Source of the DNA: Tragulus kanchil
Taxonomy: Eukaryota > Chordata > Mammalia > Artiodactyla > Tragulidae
DNA: 64,000 nt
Assembly: GCA_022376925.1 (NCBI GenBank)
Contig: JAIOJX010000027.1
Location: forward strand, 21,779,471-21,843,470
Reading direction: 5' to 3'
A program made the translations under genes and the position numbers. The first letter of the stretch is position 1, and every line of letters starts with the position of its first letter. Shown here one piece after another: positions 1 through 12,260 of this stretch. A model generated the notes under the pieces. It had not been told where the DNA came from, did not search any database, and was given only the letters and a program-made list of their open reading frames with translations.

Positions 1-155
1 GTGCATTGACCACAGGGCAATACACTAAGAGAAACAAACAGGAAGCTTCTCTTGACCGTCTCATGGCCCCAGAGCCACAGGGCCAGGGCCGGGGTCTACA
101 GTCCACATGGTCACAAAGAGTCAGACACGACTGCGTGACTAAGCACACACACACG

Positions 156-702
156 ACATTCACATCCTAATTCCCAGAACCCATGAAAATGGCAAAGGAA
201 ATTCACAGTTGTGATTGAATCCAGGCTCTCAAGATGGCAAGCTTATCCCGGATTATCTAACTGGGTCCGATGTAATCACAAGGGTCCTTAAAAGTGAAAG
301 AAGTTTGGGATTTCCCTGGCGGTCCAATGGTGAGGACTCTGTGCTTCCCCTTCTGAGGACCTGGGTTCAATCCCTGGTCTGGGAAGTAGGATCCCACAAG
401 CCACGTGGCCAAAAATAAAAGAGCGAAAGAGGACTAAAAGGGAGTTAGTGTCCGAGTCAGAGGCCCGAAGACAGAGAAGGGGCTTGAGAGCCCAGGAATG
501 CGGGCGGCTTCTAGAACCTGGGGAAGGCGAGGAGGCAGATTCTGCCCTAGGGCGTCCAGAAGGAAGGAAGCCTTGCGGGCCCCCTGGTTTTAGCCAGTAG
601 GATCATTTTGGACTTCTGACCTTCAGAACTGTAAGCAAATAAGTTTGTGTTATTTCAGGTCTGTAGGTGGTGATTTGTTACAGCAGCCACTGTTACAGAG
701 CA
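156..702 (+). mobile_element. MLT1-type MaLR LTR with an inserted SINE
   Basis: Diagnostic MLT1 phrases are present: acattcacatcctaattccc, gatgtaatcacaagggtcct, cttctagaacctggggaagg and ttctgaccttcagaactgta. A CHR-type SINE at 307-425 splits the element. The 3' part is repeated at about 1535-1808 by duplication 1. Bases 1-155 show nothing I recognise. Confidence 0.75.
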
Positions 703-2557
703 GGACCTGTGGGCCTCTCCCCCGTGTCCTCGGCCTGCCTTGTGTCTGTGGGAAAACTGTAGCCAAAGAATAAGTTAAATTAGAGAAGTGAGAACATGTA
801 GAAACAAAGAAAAACAAAGGAGACCAAATGACAACAATGCCCTCATTAAGCACAAAGCCCTTCAGTTCCTTCTCAAGGGCTATAGATAAATACTCTGAGC
901 CATGTCCTGTGAGCTGTCTATGAGCCCCTCGTCAGGTGAAAAAGGCCACTACAGATGACCAGACTGTAGCCACGACATAAGCTACCACGATTCCAAGCAC
1001 TGGCTTCAGGAAACGGGAACAAACCGACCCTGGAACTGAAGACGGACCGTGCTTAAAATAACCCAGATGACGCGGGTCAGACCGCTGATGACCGACGTCA
1101 AGACGACGGCCAGAGCTGACGGGGCAGTTTCTGCGTGCAGCCCCTCCCTCCGCCTGGAAAAGCCCTCGCCCCTGCCTGTCTGGAGGAGGGGAGTCAGCCT
1201 TCGGACGAGCGTGCCGCCCCCGCCCCTTGGTTGCCAGCAAACAAAACAGAACAAACGTTCCTTTCTCCCACTCTAGCCTCTTTAATGGCTCTGAGCAGCG
1301 AGCGGCCAGACCCCACACTGGGTTCCAGCGCGGTGGTCAACCAGCAGAGCTCACCTTGCTGTCTCTTCACGCCAGCACCACCACGGCCGCTTCCGACTAG
1401 AGAGCCCGGCTTCTCCCCTGCCCTGTCCTCCCCTCCACAACGGACAGACCGCAAAATGGTCCTGGCCCTCCCCCAACCAGGTTTGAGTCGTAGGACCCCA
1501 CCAAGCCACGTGGCCAAAAATAAAAGAGCAAAAGAGGACTAAAAGGGAGTTAGTGTCCGAGTCAGAGGCCCGAAGACAGAGAAGGGGCTTGAGAGCCCAG
1601 GAATGCGGGCGGCTTCTAGAACCTGGGGAAGGCAAGGAGGCAGATTCTGCCCTAGGGCGTCCAGAAGGAAGGAAGCCTTGCGGGCCCCCTGGTTTTAGCC
1701 AGTAGGACTATTTTGGACTTTTGACCTTCAGAACTGTAAGCAAATAAGTTTATGTTATTTCAGGTCTGTAGGTGGTGATTTGTTACAGTAGCCACTGTTA
1801 CAGAGCAGGACCCCTGGGCCTCTCCCCCGTGTCCTCGGCCTGCCTTGTGTCTGTGGGAAAACTGTAGCCAAAGAATAAGTTAAATTAGAGAAGTGAGAAC
1901 ATGTAGAAACAAAGAAAAACAAAGGAGACCAAATGACAACAATGCCCTCATTAAGCACAAAGCCCTTCAGTTCCTTCTCAAGGGCTATAGATAAATACTC
2001 TGAGCCATGTCCTGTGAGCTGTCTATGAGCCCCTCGTCAGGTGAAAAAGGCCACTACAGATGACCAGACTGTAGCCACGACATAAGCTACCACGATTCCA
2101 AGCACTGGCTTCAGGAAACGGGAACAAACCGACCCTGGAACTGAAGACGGACCGTGCTTAAAATAACCCAGATGACGCGGGTCAGACCGCTGATGACCGA
2201 CGTCAAGACGACGGCCAGAGCTGACGGGGCAGTTTCTGCGTGCAGCCCCTCCCTCCGCCTGGAAAAGCCCTCGCCCCTGCCTGTCTGGAGGAGGGGAGTC
2301 AGCCTTCGGACGAGCGTGCCGCCCCCGCCCCTTGGTTGCCAGCAAACAAAACAGAACAAACGTTCCTTTCTCCCACTCTAGCCTCTTTAATGGCTCTGAG
2401 CAGCGAGCGGCCAGACCCCACACTGGGTTCCAGCGCGGTGGTCAACCAGCAGAGCTCACCTTGCTGTCTCTTCACGCCAGCACCACCACGGCCGCTTCCG
2501 ACTAGAGAGCCCGGCTTCTCCCCTGCCCTGTCCTCCCCTCCACAACGGACAGGTAAC
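398..2557. repeat. Direct duplication 1, unit about 1.1 kb
   Basis: About 398-1452 recurs at about 1503-2557, offset 1105. A degraded 50-base junction lies between. The unit contains the 3' part of an MLT1 LTR and otherwise unassigned intergenic DNA; no gene is seen. Confidence 0.9.
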
Positions 2558-2572
2558 CAGCTGAGTCAGAAA

Positions 2573-3555
2573 GGTGGGCTTCCCGGCTGGCTCCGTGGTA
2601 AAGCACCCACCGGCCAACACGGGAGGCCCAGGTTTGATCCCTGGGTCAGGAAGTCTCCGGAGAAGAAAATGGCAACCCATGTCAGTATTCTTGCCCTGGA
2701 AATCTAATGGACAGGGGAGCCTGGCGGGCTACAGTCCTTGGGGTCGCAAGGAGTTGGACATGACCGAGTGACGGAGCACAGCACGCCTCACAAATGCTCA
2801 TCCAAACGATTCATCTTCTTTCCCCTGTCTTCGTTGTCCAAGGGCACAGTGTGACAGCCAGAAAGAGAATAGCTTTGGACGCAGAAAGACACGTGGCCAC
2901 AGACGAGTCGGGCGACTCGAAGTTGCCTCCTCTCCGAGCCTTGCTTCCATATTTATAAATGGCTACCTGCCTTCCACCTTGCAGAGTCTTCTAAGACTTG
3001 AGTGTGTGTCCAGCCCCGGGCTCGTGGGGGCTGCCCCGTCAGCAGGAGCCCAGCCACAGGGTCACGGCAGCAGCATCTGGTGGGGTTTTCCCGGCACCCC
3101 TCCTTCTGTCTCCCCTGCAGGTCACCCCTGGAGAGCTGCACCCAAACTGTCCCCAGGTCCTCCTCGATGGCACTTGCCATGAGCACTTAAAAATCTTTCA
3201 GGCTGGGCTTCCAGGGTAGCTCAGTGGTTGAAGAGCTCGCCCGCCAATGCAGGAGACACAGGCTTGATCCGGATCCGGGAGGATCCCACATGCTGTGGTG
3301 CCACGAAGCCCGTGAGCCACAGCTATGGAGGCTGTGTTCTAGAGCCTCAGAGCCACAACGACGGAGCCCATAGGCCGCAACGACTGAAGCCCGTGAGCCC
3401 TAGAGCCCAAGTTCCACAGCAAGAGACGTCACTGCCACAAGAAGCCTGCTCACCTCAACTAGAGAGTAGCCCCTACTCCCTGCAACTAGAGAAGAGCCTA
3501 CAGTAGCGGTGAACACTCAGAATAAATAAATAAACAAATAAATAAACAAACATTT
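2573..3555 (+). mobile_element. Two SINEs with unassigned DNA between
   Basis: 2573-2785 is a Bov-tA type SINE (gggcttcc...ggcaaccc...ggagcctggcgggctacagt). 3204-3555 is a CHR-type SINE with an AATAAATAAACA tail. Bases 2786-3203 contain nothing I can identify. Confidence 0.8.
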
Positions 3556-3616
3556 TAAAAAATCTTTCAGGATCTCTCCCGCAGTCACTCCCCCACTGCC
3601 TCAGAATGATTTAAAA

Positions 3617-3795
3617 TGCATTGGCTTACTATATTTAAAATGGATAACCAACCAGGACCTCCAGTGCAGCCCAGGGAACTCTGCTCAAGGCTATGTGGCA
3701 CCTTGGATGAGAGAAGAGTTCGGGGGAGAATGGACACACATATATGTATCCCTGAGCACAACACTGTTCATCAGCTAAACTCCAATACAAAATCC
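3617..3795 (+). mobile_element. L1 3' end fragment
   Basis: The order tatatttaaaatggataacc, cccagggaactctgctcaag, atggacacacatatatgtat, ctaaactccaatacaaaatc is the common ruminant L1 3' end. Bases 3800-4440 to its right show nothing I can assign. Confidence 0.7.
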
Positions 3796-4463
3796 GTTTT
3801 TAGAAAATAACTTCATTGGCATTTACGTCTTTTCAGTCTCGATCCCAGTTCTCTGTCCACACTACTTCCTGTCGCTTGCCTCCCACTCCACCCCCGGCAC
3901 TGCCCTCTTTCTCTGACCCGGACGCTGCCTCCCGGCAGCGTCATGTGTCGTGGCCCTGCCCTTCCTGCCAGCTGGAAGCCCCTGCTGGTCATTCTCAAGC
4001 TCCCCATCGAGGTTCATCCTTCTCTGCCGCCTTCCTCCTCTTCCTCCCTCTGCTCCGTGGCCCTTTGTCAGAACCCGAATGCTGCACGGGTATTTTATCA
4101 TCCTCAGCATTCTTTCTGTCTGCTTCCCTTTCAGGGACGCTCTGCTACAAGGAGAAGAGATCCTCTGTTTGTTTTTTCTCTCTCTTCCCATCCCCAGCCC
4201 CTGTGCCTTCCACAGTATCTGGACCCTGGTGAGTATCAATGAAGAGTATGATTAATTTTAAAAACAAGCTGGTCACCATGAGCTCAGACGAATTCACTCA
4301 AGTCTAGGATCAGCGGTAGATTCCACACCAATGAAAAGCGAAGTCTAAGGATGCGGTGCTCATGAAGCAGCAGCGCTCGAGACAAACCCAAACATCACAG
4401 TGGGAGACCAGGCCAGCGGATCGTGGTCTGTCCATAAGATGGTTAAAAAAAAAGAAAAACACA

Positions 4464-6340
4464 GGGATTTCCCTGGTGGTCCAGTGGCTAAGACTCCCTG
4501 CTTCTAACGCAGGGGACCCAGGTTCAATCCCTGGCCAGGGAGCTAGATCTCATTTATCACAACTAAGACCCAGTGCAGCCAAGTAACTAAGTACATATTT
4601 GTTTGTTTTAAAGATAAATCATAATAATGGGAAAGATGTCCCAGATACATTGTTGCCCAGTCGCTAAGTCATGTCTGACTGTGTACAGCCCCCAGCACGC
4701 GGGCTTCCCTGGCCTTCCCTGTCGCCTGGAGCTTCCTCAGTCCATTGAGTCGATGAGGCCGTCTAACCCAGATACCCCACTACTGGGTTAACACAAGTTG
4801 CCTGACAGAGCGTGTGCTCCTCCTCTGTAGTTTTTCCTACAGCGCATGCGTGTGCTGAGCTTCACCATTCGGTCGTGTCTGTCGTCTCTTTGTGACTCCA
4901 TGAACCTCAGTCCGTCAGACTCCTCTGTCCACGGGATTCTCCAGGCAAGAATCCTGCAGTGGGGTGCCATGCCCTTCTCCAGGGATTGCACATGAATCTT
5001 CAACAAGTGGTTAAGGGTTGAGATTGGGGTTTTCGAGGGGAAATTTCACTTTCTAAATCACATACTTCTGTTTCATCAAAATCTTTGAAAATACAATTAA
5101 CTGATTAAAAAAACCAAGCATTTTTCATTAAAAATGAGTCTATTAGGGGGCTTCCCCGGTGGTCCAGTGGATGAGGAGTCCTCCTTGCTGTGCAGGGGGC
5201 ATCGGTTTGATCCCTGACCTGGGAAGATCCTGCGTGCCGCGGAGCGGCTAGACCGGTGTGTCCAATTATGAGCCAGCGCTCTGGAGCGCGTGTGCCCAGG
5301 GCTGGTGCTCTGCAGCGAGAGAGGCAACTGCAGTGGGAGGCCCACGTGGGCCAAAAGAATAAAGATGGATGCAAAATAAATAAATAAAAAAAAAACAATA
5401 AAAGAGGCCAAAATTTTTTAAAAGGATTTTTTTAAAGAATGAGTCGATTAGGAGAAAAATTGCTAAAAGGACAGCAATGGATCTACATCACTAGGCGAGA
5501 GTCACCAGGTGATCATTTTCTTCCTTAAAAGTAAAAAGTAAATAAGACAGCGACAATAGGAAGCAGAGGCACAAGACAGCTTCTATCCGCCGGTGATCAT
5601 AAACAGCGGAAAAGGGAGGTGGACGCATGGAAACAGAAACGTCACCCCCGCAGCTCTGGGGATTTAATAAAATGCTCGAGCACTTGTAATGTGATGGGGC
5701 TTGTTTTAAAAAATACGTGGGAGGTTTTTATAAACAGAGACTATGATGGATGAAACTATTCATTAGACCTATGTGTATTTTCAAGAGTTTTGTTGCTGTT
5801 GTTGTTAGTCTTTGTTTGTTTTGGGCTGTGCCACGCAGCTTGTAGGATCTGAGCTCCTGACTGGGGATTGAACCCTGGGCTCCAGCAGCGAAAGCCAGGC
5901 GTCCTAACCAGCGGACCTCCAGGGAATTCCCCAAGAATTGGTTTGAAGGAGAAATGATAGGACAGTACTGATCTAGGAGCAGAACTCCGGGAAACATGAC
6001 AGATGGGTTTTAAAAGCTTAAGGCTAAAATAAATAAAAAAATAATAATTAAAAAAAATAAGCTTAAGGCTAGGGCTTCCCTGGTGGTCCAGTGGGTAGAG
6101 AGTCTGCCTTGCAGTGCAAGGGACACTGGTCCATCCCTGGCCGGGGAGGATCCCACGTGCCACAGAGTGGCTGAACCGGTGTGTCCAATTACGAGTCAGT
6201 GCTCTGGAGCGCATGCGCCCAGAGCTGGTGCTCTGCAAAGAGGGGCCACTGCAGTGGGAGGCCCACACAGGCTAAAGAGTAAAGATGCATGAAAATAAAT
6301 AAAAGCAAAAGATCAATAAAAGAGGCCCAAATTTAAAAAA
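4464..6340. mobile_element. SINE-rich block
   Basis: At least six elements: 4464-4610 plus; 4652-4765 minus; 4855-4990 minus; 5148-5398 plus (CHR-type, ends AATAAATAAATAAA); 5788-5935 minus; 6070-6340 plus (CHR-type). No exon of the CD300LB-type gene is visible here, so this would be its intron. Bases 5400-5785 are unassigned. Confidence 0.8.
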
Positions 6341-6387
6341 AAAAAATGAGCAGAAGATATATACAAAAAAAACACTTAAGGCTCTTT

Positions 6388-7345
6388 GGGGCTTCCCTGG
6401 TGGCTCAGACGGTAAAGTCCTCAGGACTGGAGAGCAAGGCCCGTGTGACCCACACCTACTGCCTACATTGTGCAAGCTTCCACACTGTTTGTTTCATGGT
6501 GTCCAGGGAACAGTGCGGGCAGTGGCTTTCCACAGAAGAGAAGCCCCTGCCAAAATCCATCCAGATGCCTGAGCAGTTTCTCCTTTGAAAGCCTCCTTCC
6601 TATGGTGCCCCAGGCCCTCAGAATCCTGACTCCAGTGCTCCCAGCCTCAATCCACTGGTCATCCAAGGCTTCCTCAACTCAGAGCTCCCTCTGCATGAAC
6701 CCACATCCCCCCTCAAGGCTCCAGGCCTTGGCATGGCCCCACTCCAAGGAAAGCTGTTTCCTCGTCTCTACCTGGAGGGCGACCTTCCTGTTCTCCCAGG
6801 CTCATCAAATGGACTGTTGCCATGAGCCCATTCTTTTTGTTTGTTTGTTTGTTTTTCCTGCTGTCCTGCTTGGCTTTTGGGAACTTAGTTCCCTGACCAG
6901 GGATTGAACCTCGGTTTCCAGCAATGAAAGCGCAGAGTCCTCACCACTGGACTGCCAGGGAACTCCGAGCTCCTCTTTTTAATGGTCAGTCCTATTTCTC
7001 TTTTCCCGTCACTTCCTCAGGGCCAGATGCCTGCCTGGCACAAAGAGGAGCCCAGTGGGCTTTTGCTGGATGAACTAACAAAGTCGCCTCTCATTTCCCC
7101 AGATATCCCTCTCTGTACCTGGGACAAGGGCTTCCCAGGTATATAGTGATTAAGAACCCGTCTTCCAAAGTAGGAGGTGCAAGAGATGTGAGTTCAATCC
7201 CTGGGTCAAGAAGATCCCCGGGAGGAGGGCATGGCAGCTCACTCCAGTATTCTTGCCTGGAGAATCCATGAGCACAGGAGCCTGGCGGGCTACAGTCCAC
7301 AGGTTCACAACAAGTTGGACATAACTTAGCAACTGAGCATGCACA
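6388..7345. mobile_element. SINE pieces within duplication 2
   Basis: 6388-6440 is a partial SINE head in plus orientation. 6830-6967 is a CHR-type SINE in minus orientation (ends ggactgccagggaactcc). 7128-7345 is a Bov-tA SINE in plus orientation. Their duplicates lie near 7549-7600, 7990-8131 and 8290-8510. Confidence 0.8.
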
Positions 7346-7420
7346 CACACCTGGGACAGACCCTTCCACCCTGGTCCCTCCCCCACCCTGCCCTGCCCCT
7401 GGGGTGTCCCCGCAACTCAC

Positions 7421-7460
7421 CGGGGAAGCTGAGAAGTAGCAGAGCCAGGGCCAGCCACAT
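7421..7460 (-). CDS. CD300LB: Duplicate of CD300LB-type exon 1
   Basis: This is the same 40-base signal-peptide exon and GTGAGT donor as 8585-8624. It lies in the left copy of a roughly 1.16 kb direct duplication. The copy breaks off about 25 bases upstream of the ATG and runs into an A-rich junction, so it lacks the 5' UTR and promoter. It is probably an assembly duplicate rather than a second gene. Confidence 0.6.
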
Positions 7461-8584
7461 GGTCCTGCCTCCGGGGCTCCTCGCTCGCCTACACTGGAAA
7501 AAAAAAATGAGCAGAAGATATATACAAAAAAAAAACTTAAGGCTCTTTGGGGCTTCCCTGGTGGCTCAGACGGTAAAGTCCTCAGGACTGGAGAGCAAGG
7601 CCCGTGTGACCCACACCTACTGCCTACATTGTGCAAGCTTCCACACTGTTTGTTTCATGGTGTCCAGGGAACAGTGCGGGCAGTGGCTTTCCACAGAAGA
7701 GAAGCCCCTGCCAAAATCCATCCAGATGCCTGAGCAGTTTCTCCTTTGAAAGCCTCCTTCCTATGGTGCCCCAGGCCCTCAGAATCCTGACTCCAGTGCT
7801 CCCAGCCTCAATCCACTGGTCATCCAAGGCTTCCTCAACTCAGAGCTCCCTCTGCATGAACCCACATCCCCCCTCAAGGCTCCAGGCCTTGGCATGCCGT
7901 CCCCACTCCAAGGAAAGCTGTTTCCTCGTCTCTACCTGGAGGGCGACCTTCCTGTTCTCCCAGGCTCATCAAATGGACTGTTGCCATGAGCCCATTCTTT
8001 TTGTTTGTTTGTTTGTTTTTCCTGCTGTCCTGCTTGGCTTTTGGGAACTTAGTTCCCTGACCAGGGATTGAACCTCGGTTTCCAGCAATGAAAGCGCAGA
8101 GTCCTCACCACTGGACTGCCAGGGAACTCCGAGCTCCTCTTTTTAATGGTCAGTCCTATTTCTCTTTTCCCGTCACTTCCTCAGGGCCAGATGCCTGCCT
8201 GGCACAAAGAGGAGCCCAGTGGGCTTTTGCTGGATGAACTAACAAAGTCGCCTCTCATTTCCCCAGATATCCCTCTCTGTACCTGGGACAAGGGCTTCCC
8301 AGGTATATAGTGATTAAGAACCCGTCTTCCAAAGTAGGAGGTGCAAGAGATGTGAGTTCAATCCCTGGGTCAAGAAGATCCCCGGGAGGAGGGCATGGCA
8401 GCTCACTCCAGTATTCTTGCCTGGAGAATCCATGAGCACAGGAGCCTGGCGGGCTACAGTCCACAGGTTCACAACAAGTTGGACATAACTTAGCAACTGA
8501 GCATGCACACACACCTGGGACAGACCCTTCCACCCTGGTCCCTCCCCCACCCTGCCCTGCCCCTGGGGTGTCCCCGCAACTCAC

Positions 8585-8624
8585 CGGGGAAGCTGAGAAG
8601 TAGCAGAGCCAGGGCCAGCCACAT
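8585..8624 (-). CDS. CD300LB: CD300LB-type receptor, exon 1 (signal peptide), partial gene
   Basis: This 40-base coding exon starts at an ATG at 8622-8624 and reads MWLALALLLLSFP plus the first base of a Gly codon. It ends at a GTGAGT donor, in the phase 1 used by every CD300 exon 1 in this window. CD300 proteins are type I myeloid surface receptors with one IgV domain, and this exon encodes the hydrophobic signal peptide. No IgV exon lies further left in the window, so the rest of the gene must lie beyond base 1. The LB assignment rests on signal-peptide similarity and on position next to CD300C, as in the human cluster. Another CLM paralogue is possible. A TATA box lies upstream at 8769-8778. 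This is the copy joined to the promoter; 7421-7460 is a duplicate. Confidence 0.7.
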
Positions 8625-8768
8625 GGTCCTGCCTCCGGGGCTCCTCGCCCCTCTGACCTACAACTGGGAAGCACGCCAGAGGCCAGCTGCCGCTGCAAGC
8701 TCCGAGCACAGGCAGGTGTGTGCCCTTGGCCTGTCCAGCCCGCCTTTGAAGTTCTTACCCACTCGCTT

Positions 8769-8778
8769 CCTTTTATAG
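8769..8778 (-). promoter_or_regulatory. TATA box of the CD300LB-type gene
   Basis: On the minus strand this reads CTATAAAAGG, a strong TATA match, about 145 bases upstream of the start codon at 8624. That would place transcription start near 8740 and give a 5' UTR of roughly 115 bases. A purine-rich AAAGAGGAAG lies further upstream at 8870-8879 on the plus strand and resembles a PU.1/ETS site, which would suit a myeloid gene. The start site itself is inferred. Confidence 0.5.
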
Positions 8779-8942
8779 AGTGTGTTTCCTGCTTTTAGTT
8801 ATTCAGCAAAAGGAGTGCTGCTTCTTGGCCTGGCAGGGTCACAGGGCAGGAGAATCTGCTCTGGGTGAGAAAGAGGAAGCCCTACAGGGGAGGAAGGGGG
8901 GCGGGTCGGCAGGAGGGTCAGAGGAGGGGCGTCTGACCCCTC

Positions 8943-11176
8943 AGGCCTTGGGTCTGGTGTCACCTCTAGGCACGGTTCTCCATGACGACAGTGGGCCCAG
9001 CGCCAGGGAAGCCCCGACACCGTCCAGAGAGCCTGCTCGGCACACGCGGCGATGCCTCTGTCCAGGATGTTACCCCCGAGTGCACAGACATGAACGCTGT
9101 GAGATGGGGCAGACGGGCTCGAGCCCCACGTGCGAGCTCTGGGACCGTGGACAACTCGGTCAGCCTTTCTGAGTCTCAGTGTGTGGATCTATCAATTGGA
9201 CCGGTAAGAGTTGTTATGAGAATCCAATGAGGACATGTATGAGACGTTCCAAGGACAGAGTCCTGGGGTGGGGTTAGCCCCGTGTATCATTGTTAGTGCC
9301 CCAGGTGAGAATTCAGACTCTAGGAGAAGAGTAGGAGTAAAATTAGCCCAGGGGCTTCCCTGGTGGTCCAGTGGGTAAGGACACCACCATGCAGTGCAAG
9401 GGGCGCCGGTTCGATCTCTGGCCTGGGAAGATCCCACGTGCCGCAGAGCGGCTGGACCGATGTGTCCAACTACCGAGCCGGCGCTCTGGAGCACATGCAC
9501 CCAGAGCTAGTGCTCTGCAGTGAGAGAGGCCACTGCCATGGGAGGCCCACAAAAGCCAAAAGAACAAAGATGGAAATAAATGAAAGACCAATAGAAGTGG
9601 CCAAGAAGAAAAGGCTTCCTATTAAACGCAGGAGGAGGACCAGGATGTTCATAAGCATGACTTTGACCCAAGGCTTTGATTGGCTTTTGGAATAAACAAG
9701 GAAAAGAAACAAAAGGTATGAGAACCGGAAAGGAAGAAACAAATTTTTAAATAATTATAGATGATCTGATTGTCTAAAACTAAACCAAAACTAAACTAAA
9801 CTAACGTAAAACTAAAAGGAGTGAGTCAGATTTTAGTAGATTGCTATACATTGTAGTTTTTCTTTATGTCTAGTCTGTTGAGTGTTTTTTACGGTGAAAA
9901 GGTGTTAAATTTTGTCAAATGTTTTTTTCTGCTTCAGTTGAAATGATCTTGTGGGTTTTTTCCTCAGCATACTTTGTTCTTTCTCATAAATTTGATTAAT
10001 CGTAAAATAGCTATGGAGGAGGAAATGGTCAGTGTTTGCAAAGCTTCCTAATGTCAAAGCACAACATGAGGCCTTGGGTCTGGTGTCACCTCTAGGCACG
10101 GTTCTCCATGACGACTCCGAACCCACCGTCCAGAGAGCCTGCTCGGCACACGCGGCGATGCCTCTGTCCAGGATGTTACCCCCGAGTGCACAGACATGAA
10201 CGCTGTGAGATGGGGCAGACGGGCTCGAGCCCCACGTGCGAGCTCTGGGACCGTGGACAACTCGGTCAGCCTTTCTGAGTCTCAGTGTGTGGATCTATCA
10301 ATTGGACCGGTAAGAGTTGTTATGAGAATCCAATGAGGACATGTATGAGACGTTCCAAGGACAGAGTCCTGGGGTGGGGTTAGCCCCGTGTATCATTGTT
10401 AGTGCCCCAGGTGAGAATTCAGACTCTAGGAGAAGAGTAGGAGTAAAATTAGCCCAGGGGCTTCCCTGGTGGTCCAGTGGGTAAGGACACCACCATGCAG
10501 TGCAAGGGGCGCCGGTTCGATCTCTGGCCTGGGAAGATCCCACGTGCCGCAGAGCGGCTGGACCGATGTGTCCAACTACCGAGCCGGCGCTCTGGAGCAC
10601 ATGCACCCAGAGCTAGTGCTCTGCAGTGAGAGAGGCCACTGCGATGGGAGGCCCACACGGGCCAAAGAACAAAGATGGAAATAAATGAAAGACCAATAGA
10701 AGTGGCCAAGAAGAAAAGGCTTCCTATTAAACGCAGGAGGAGGACCAGGATGTTCATAAGCATGACTTTGACCCAAGGCTTTGATTGGCTTTTGGAATAA
10801 ACAAGGAAAAGAAACAAAAGGTATGAGAACCGGAAAGGAAGAAACAAATTTTTAAATAATTATAGATGATCTGATTGTCTAAAACTAAACCAAAACTAAA
10901 CTAAACTAACGTAAAACTAAAAGGAGTGAGTCAGATTTTAGTAGATTGCTATACATTGTAGTTTTTCTTTATGTCTAGTCTGTTGAGTGTTTTTTACGGT
11001 GAAAAGGTGTTAAATTTTGTCAAATGTTTTTTTCTGCTTCAGTTGAAATGATCTTGTGGGTTTTTTCCTCAGCATACTTTGTTCTTTCTCATAAATTTGA
11101 TTAATCGTAAAATAGCTATGGAGGAGGAAATGGTCAGTGTTTGCAAAGCTTCCTAATGTCAAAGCACAACATGAGG
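8943..11176. repeat. Direct duplication 3, unit about 1.1 kb
   Basis: About 8943-10072 recurs at about 10071-11176. The offset is 1106 over most of the length. A 22-base shortening and mismatches occur only within the first 60 or so bases of copy 2. It contains a CHR-type SINE and A/T-rich intergenic DNA. Confidence 0.92.
9349..9600 (+). mobile_element. CHR-type SINE
   Basis: ggggcttccctggtggtcca head, gaccgatgtgtccaactacc middle and gggaggcccacaaaagccaa tail. Its copy lies at 10455-10700. The A/T-rich sequence after it (9700-10070) is unassigned. Confidence 0.85.
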
Positions 11177-11277
11177 TGATATCCTATAAGAGACCAAGGT
11201 CTTTAATAAAGCTGTAACAGTGCTGTATCCGTTTCCAGAGTGAAACAGTTAGACAAGTCAAACAGGATACAGTCCAT

Positions 11278-12260
11278 TAAAAAGGCACAAGAATGCACAG
11301 AAATCAAACATAGGGAAAAACTCCTTGACATAGGTCTTGGCAATAATTTTTAAATATAATACCAAAAGCATCATCAATAAAACCAAAAATTAATAAGTGG
11401 GACTACATTAAATTTTAAAGCTTGTGCACAGTAAAAGAAACAATCAGTAAAACAACCAATGAAAAAACAATCTTACAAAATGAGAGAAAAAATTTGGAAG
11501 CCATGCTTAGGGATAAGGGGTTAATTTCCCAAATAAATAAAGAAATCATACAAGTCAATACAGAAAAAAAAACAATCCTGTTGAAGAGTGGGCTTCCCTG
11601 GTGGTCCAGTGGGTAAAGAGTCTGCCTTGCAGTGTAAGGGGCACTGGTTTGATCCCTGGCCCGGGAAGATCCCACGTACTGAGGAGTGGCTAGGTTGATG
11701 TGTCCAATTACTAGCCAGCGCTCTGGAGCGGACGTGCCCAGAGCCAGTGCTCTGCAACGAGAGAGGTCACTGTAATGGGAGGCCCACAGGGGCCAAAGAA
11801 CAAAGATGGAGGAAAAATAAATGATGACTTAGAAGCAAAAAACAAAATATATATTCTAAACATTGCAGAGGGAAACTCCTGACAGCCCAGTGGTTAGGAC
11901 TCCATGCCTTCTCTGCCAAGGGCACGGATTCAGTTCCTGACTGGAGATCCCATAAGCCAAGAGGTGAATGCGCCCAGAGCCCGTTGTCTGCAACGAGAGA
12001 GGTCACCGCAATGGGAGGCCCACACAGGCCAAAAGAATAAAGATGGATGGGAAAAAAAAAAAAAAGGAGAACGACCGTGTGGTCAGGTCATCCCTCTTCT
12101 GGGTGTTTATCAAAAGGAACCGTCAACAGGGTCTCAAAGAAGCATCTGCACACCCGTGTTCACCGCAGCACTATCCACAACGGCCGAGGTGTGAAACAAA
12201 CGGGAATGTCTGTCTGGAAATGAATGGACCCAGACGACGCGGTGAACACACCGTGAGACT
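11278..12260 (+). mobile_element. L1 3' sequence interrupted by two SINEs
   Basis: 11278-11580 matches the 3' part of L1 ORF2 (aaaaactccttgacatagg, gggactacattaaattttaa, ccatgcttagggataagggg). A CHR-type SINE follows at 11590-11825 and another at 11872-12060. L1 sequence resumes at about 12085-12260 (ctcttctgggtgtttatcaa, ccgcagcactatccacaacg). The right part is repeated at 12557-13614. Confidence 0.75.

Larger units (their letters stand above)
6337..8651. repeat. Direct duplication 2, unit about 1.16 kb, carries the CD300LB-type exon 1
   Basis: About 6337-7487 recurs at about 7498-8651, offset 1161-1164. Copies are nearly identical inside. The unit holds a minus-strand SINE, a Bov-tA SINE and the signal-peptide exon. 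Only the right copy continues into the promoter. Confidence 0.92.
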
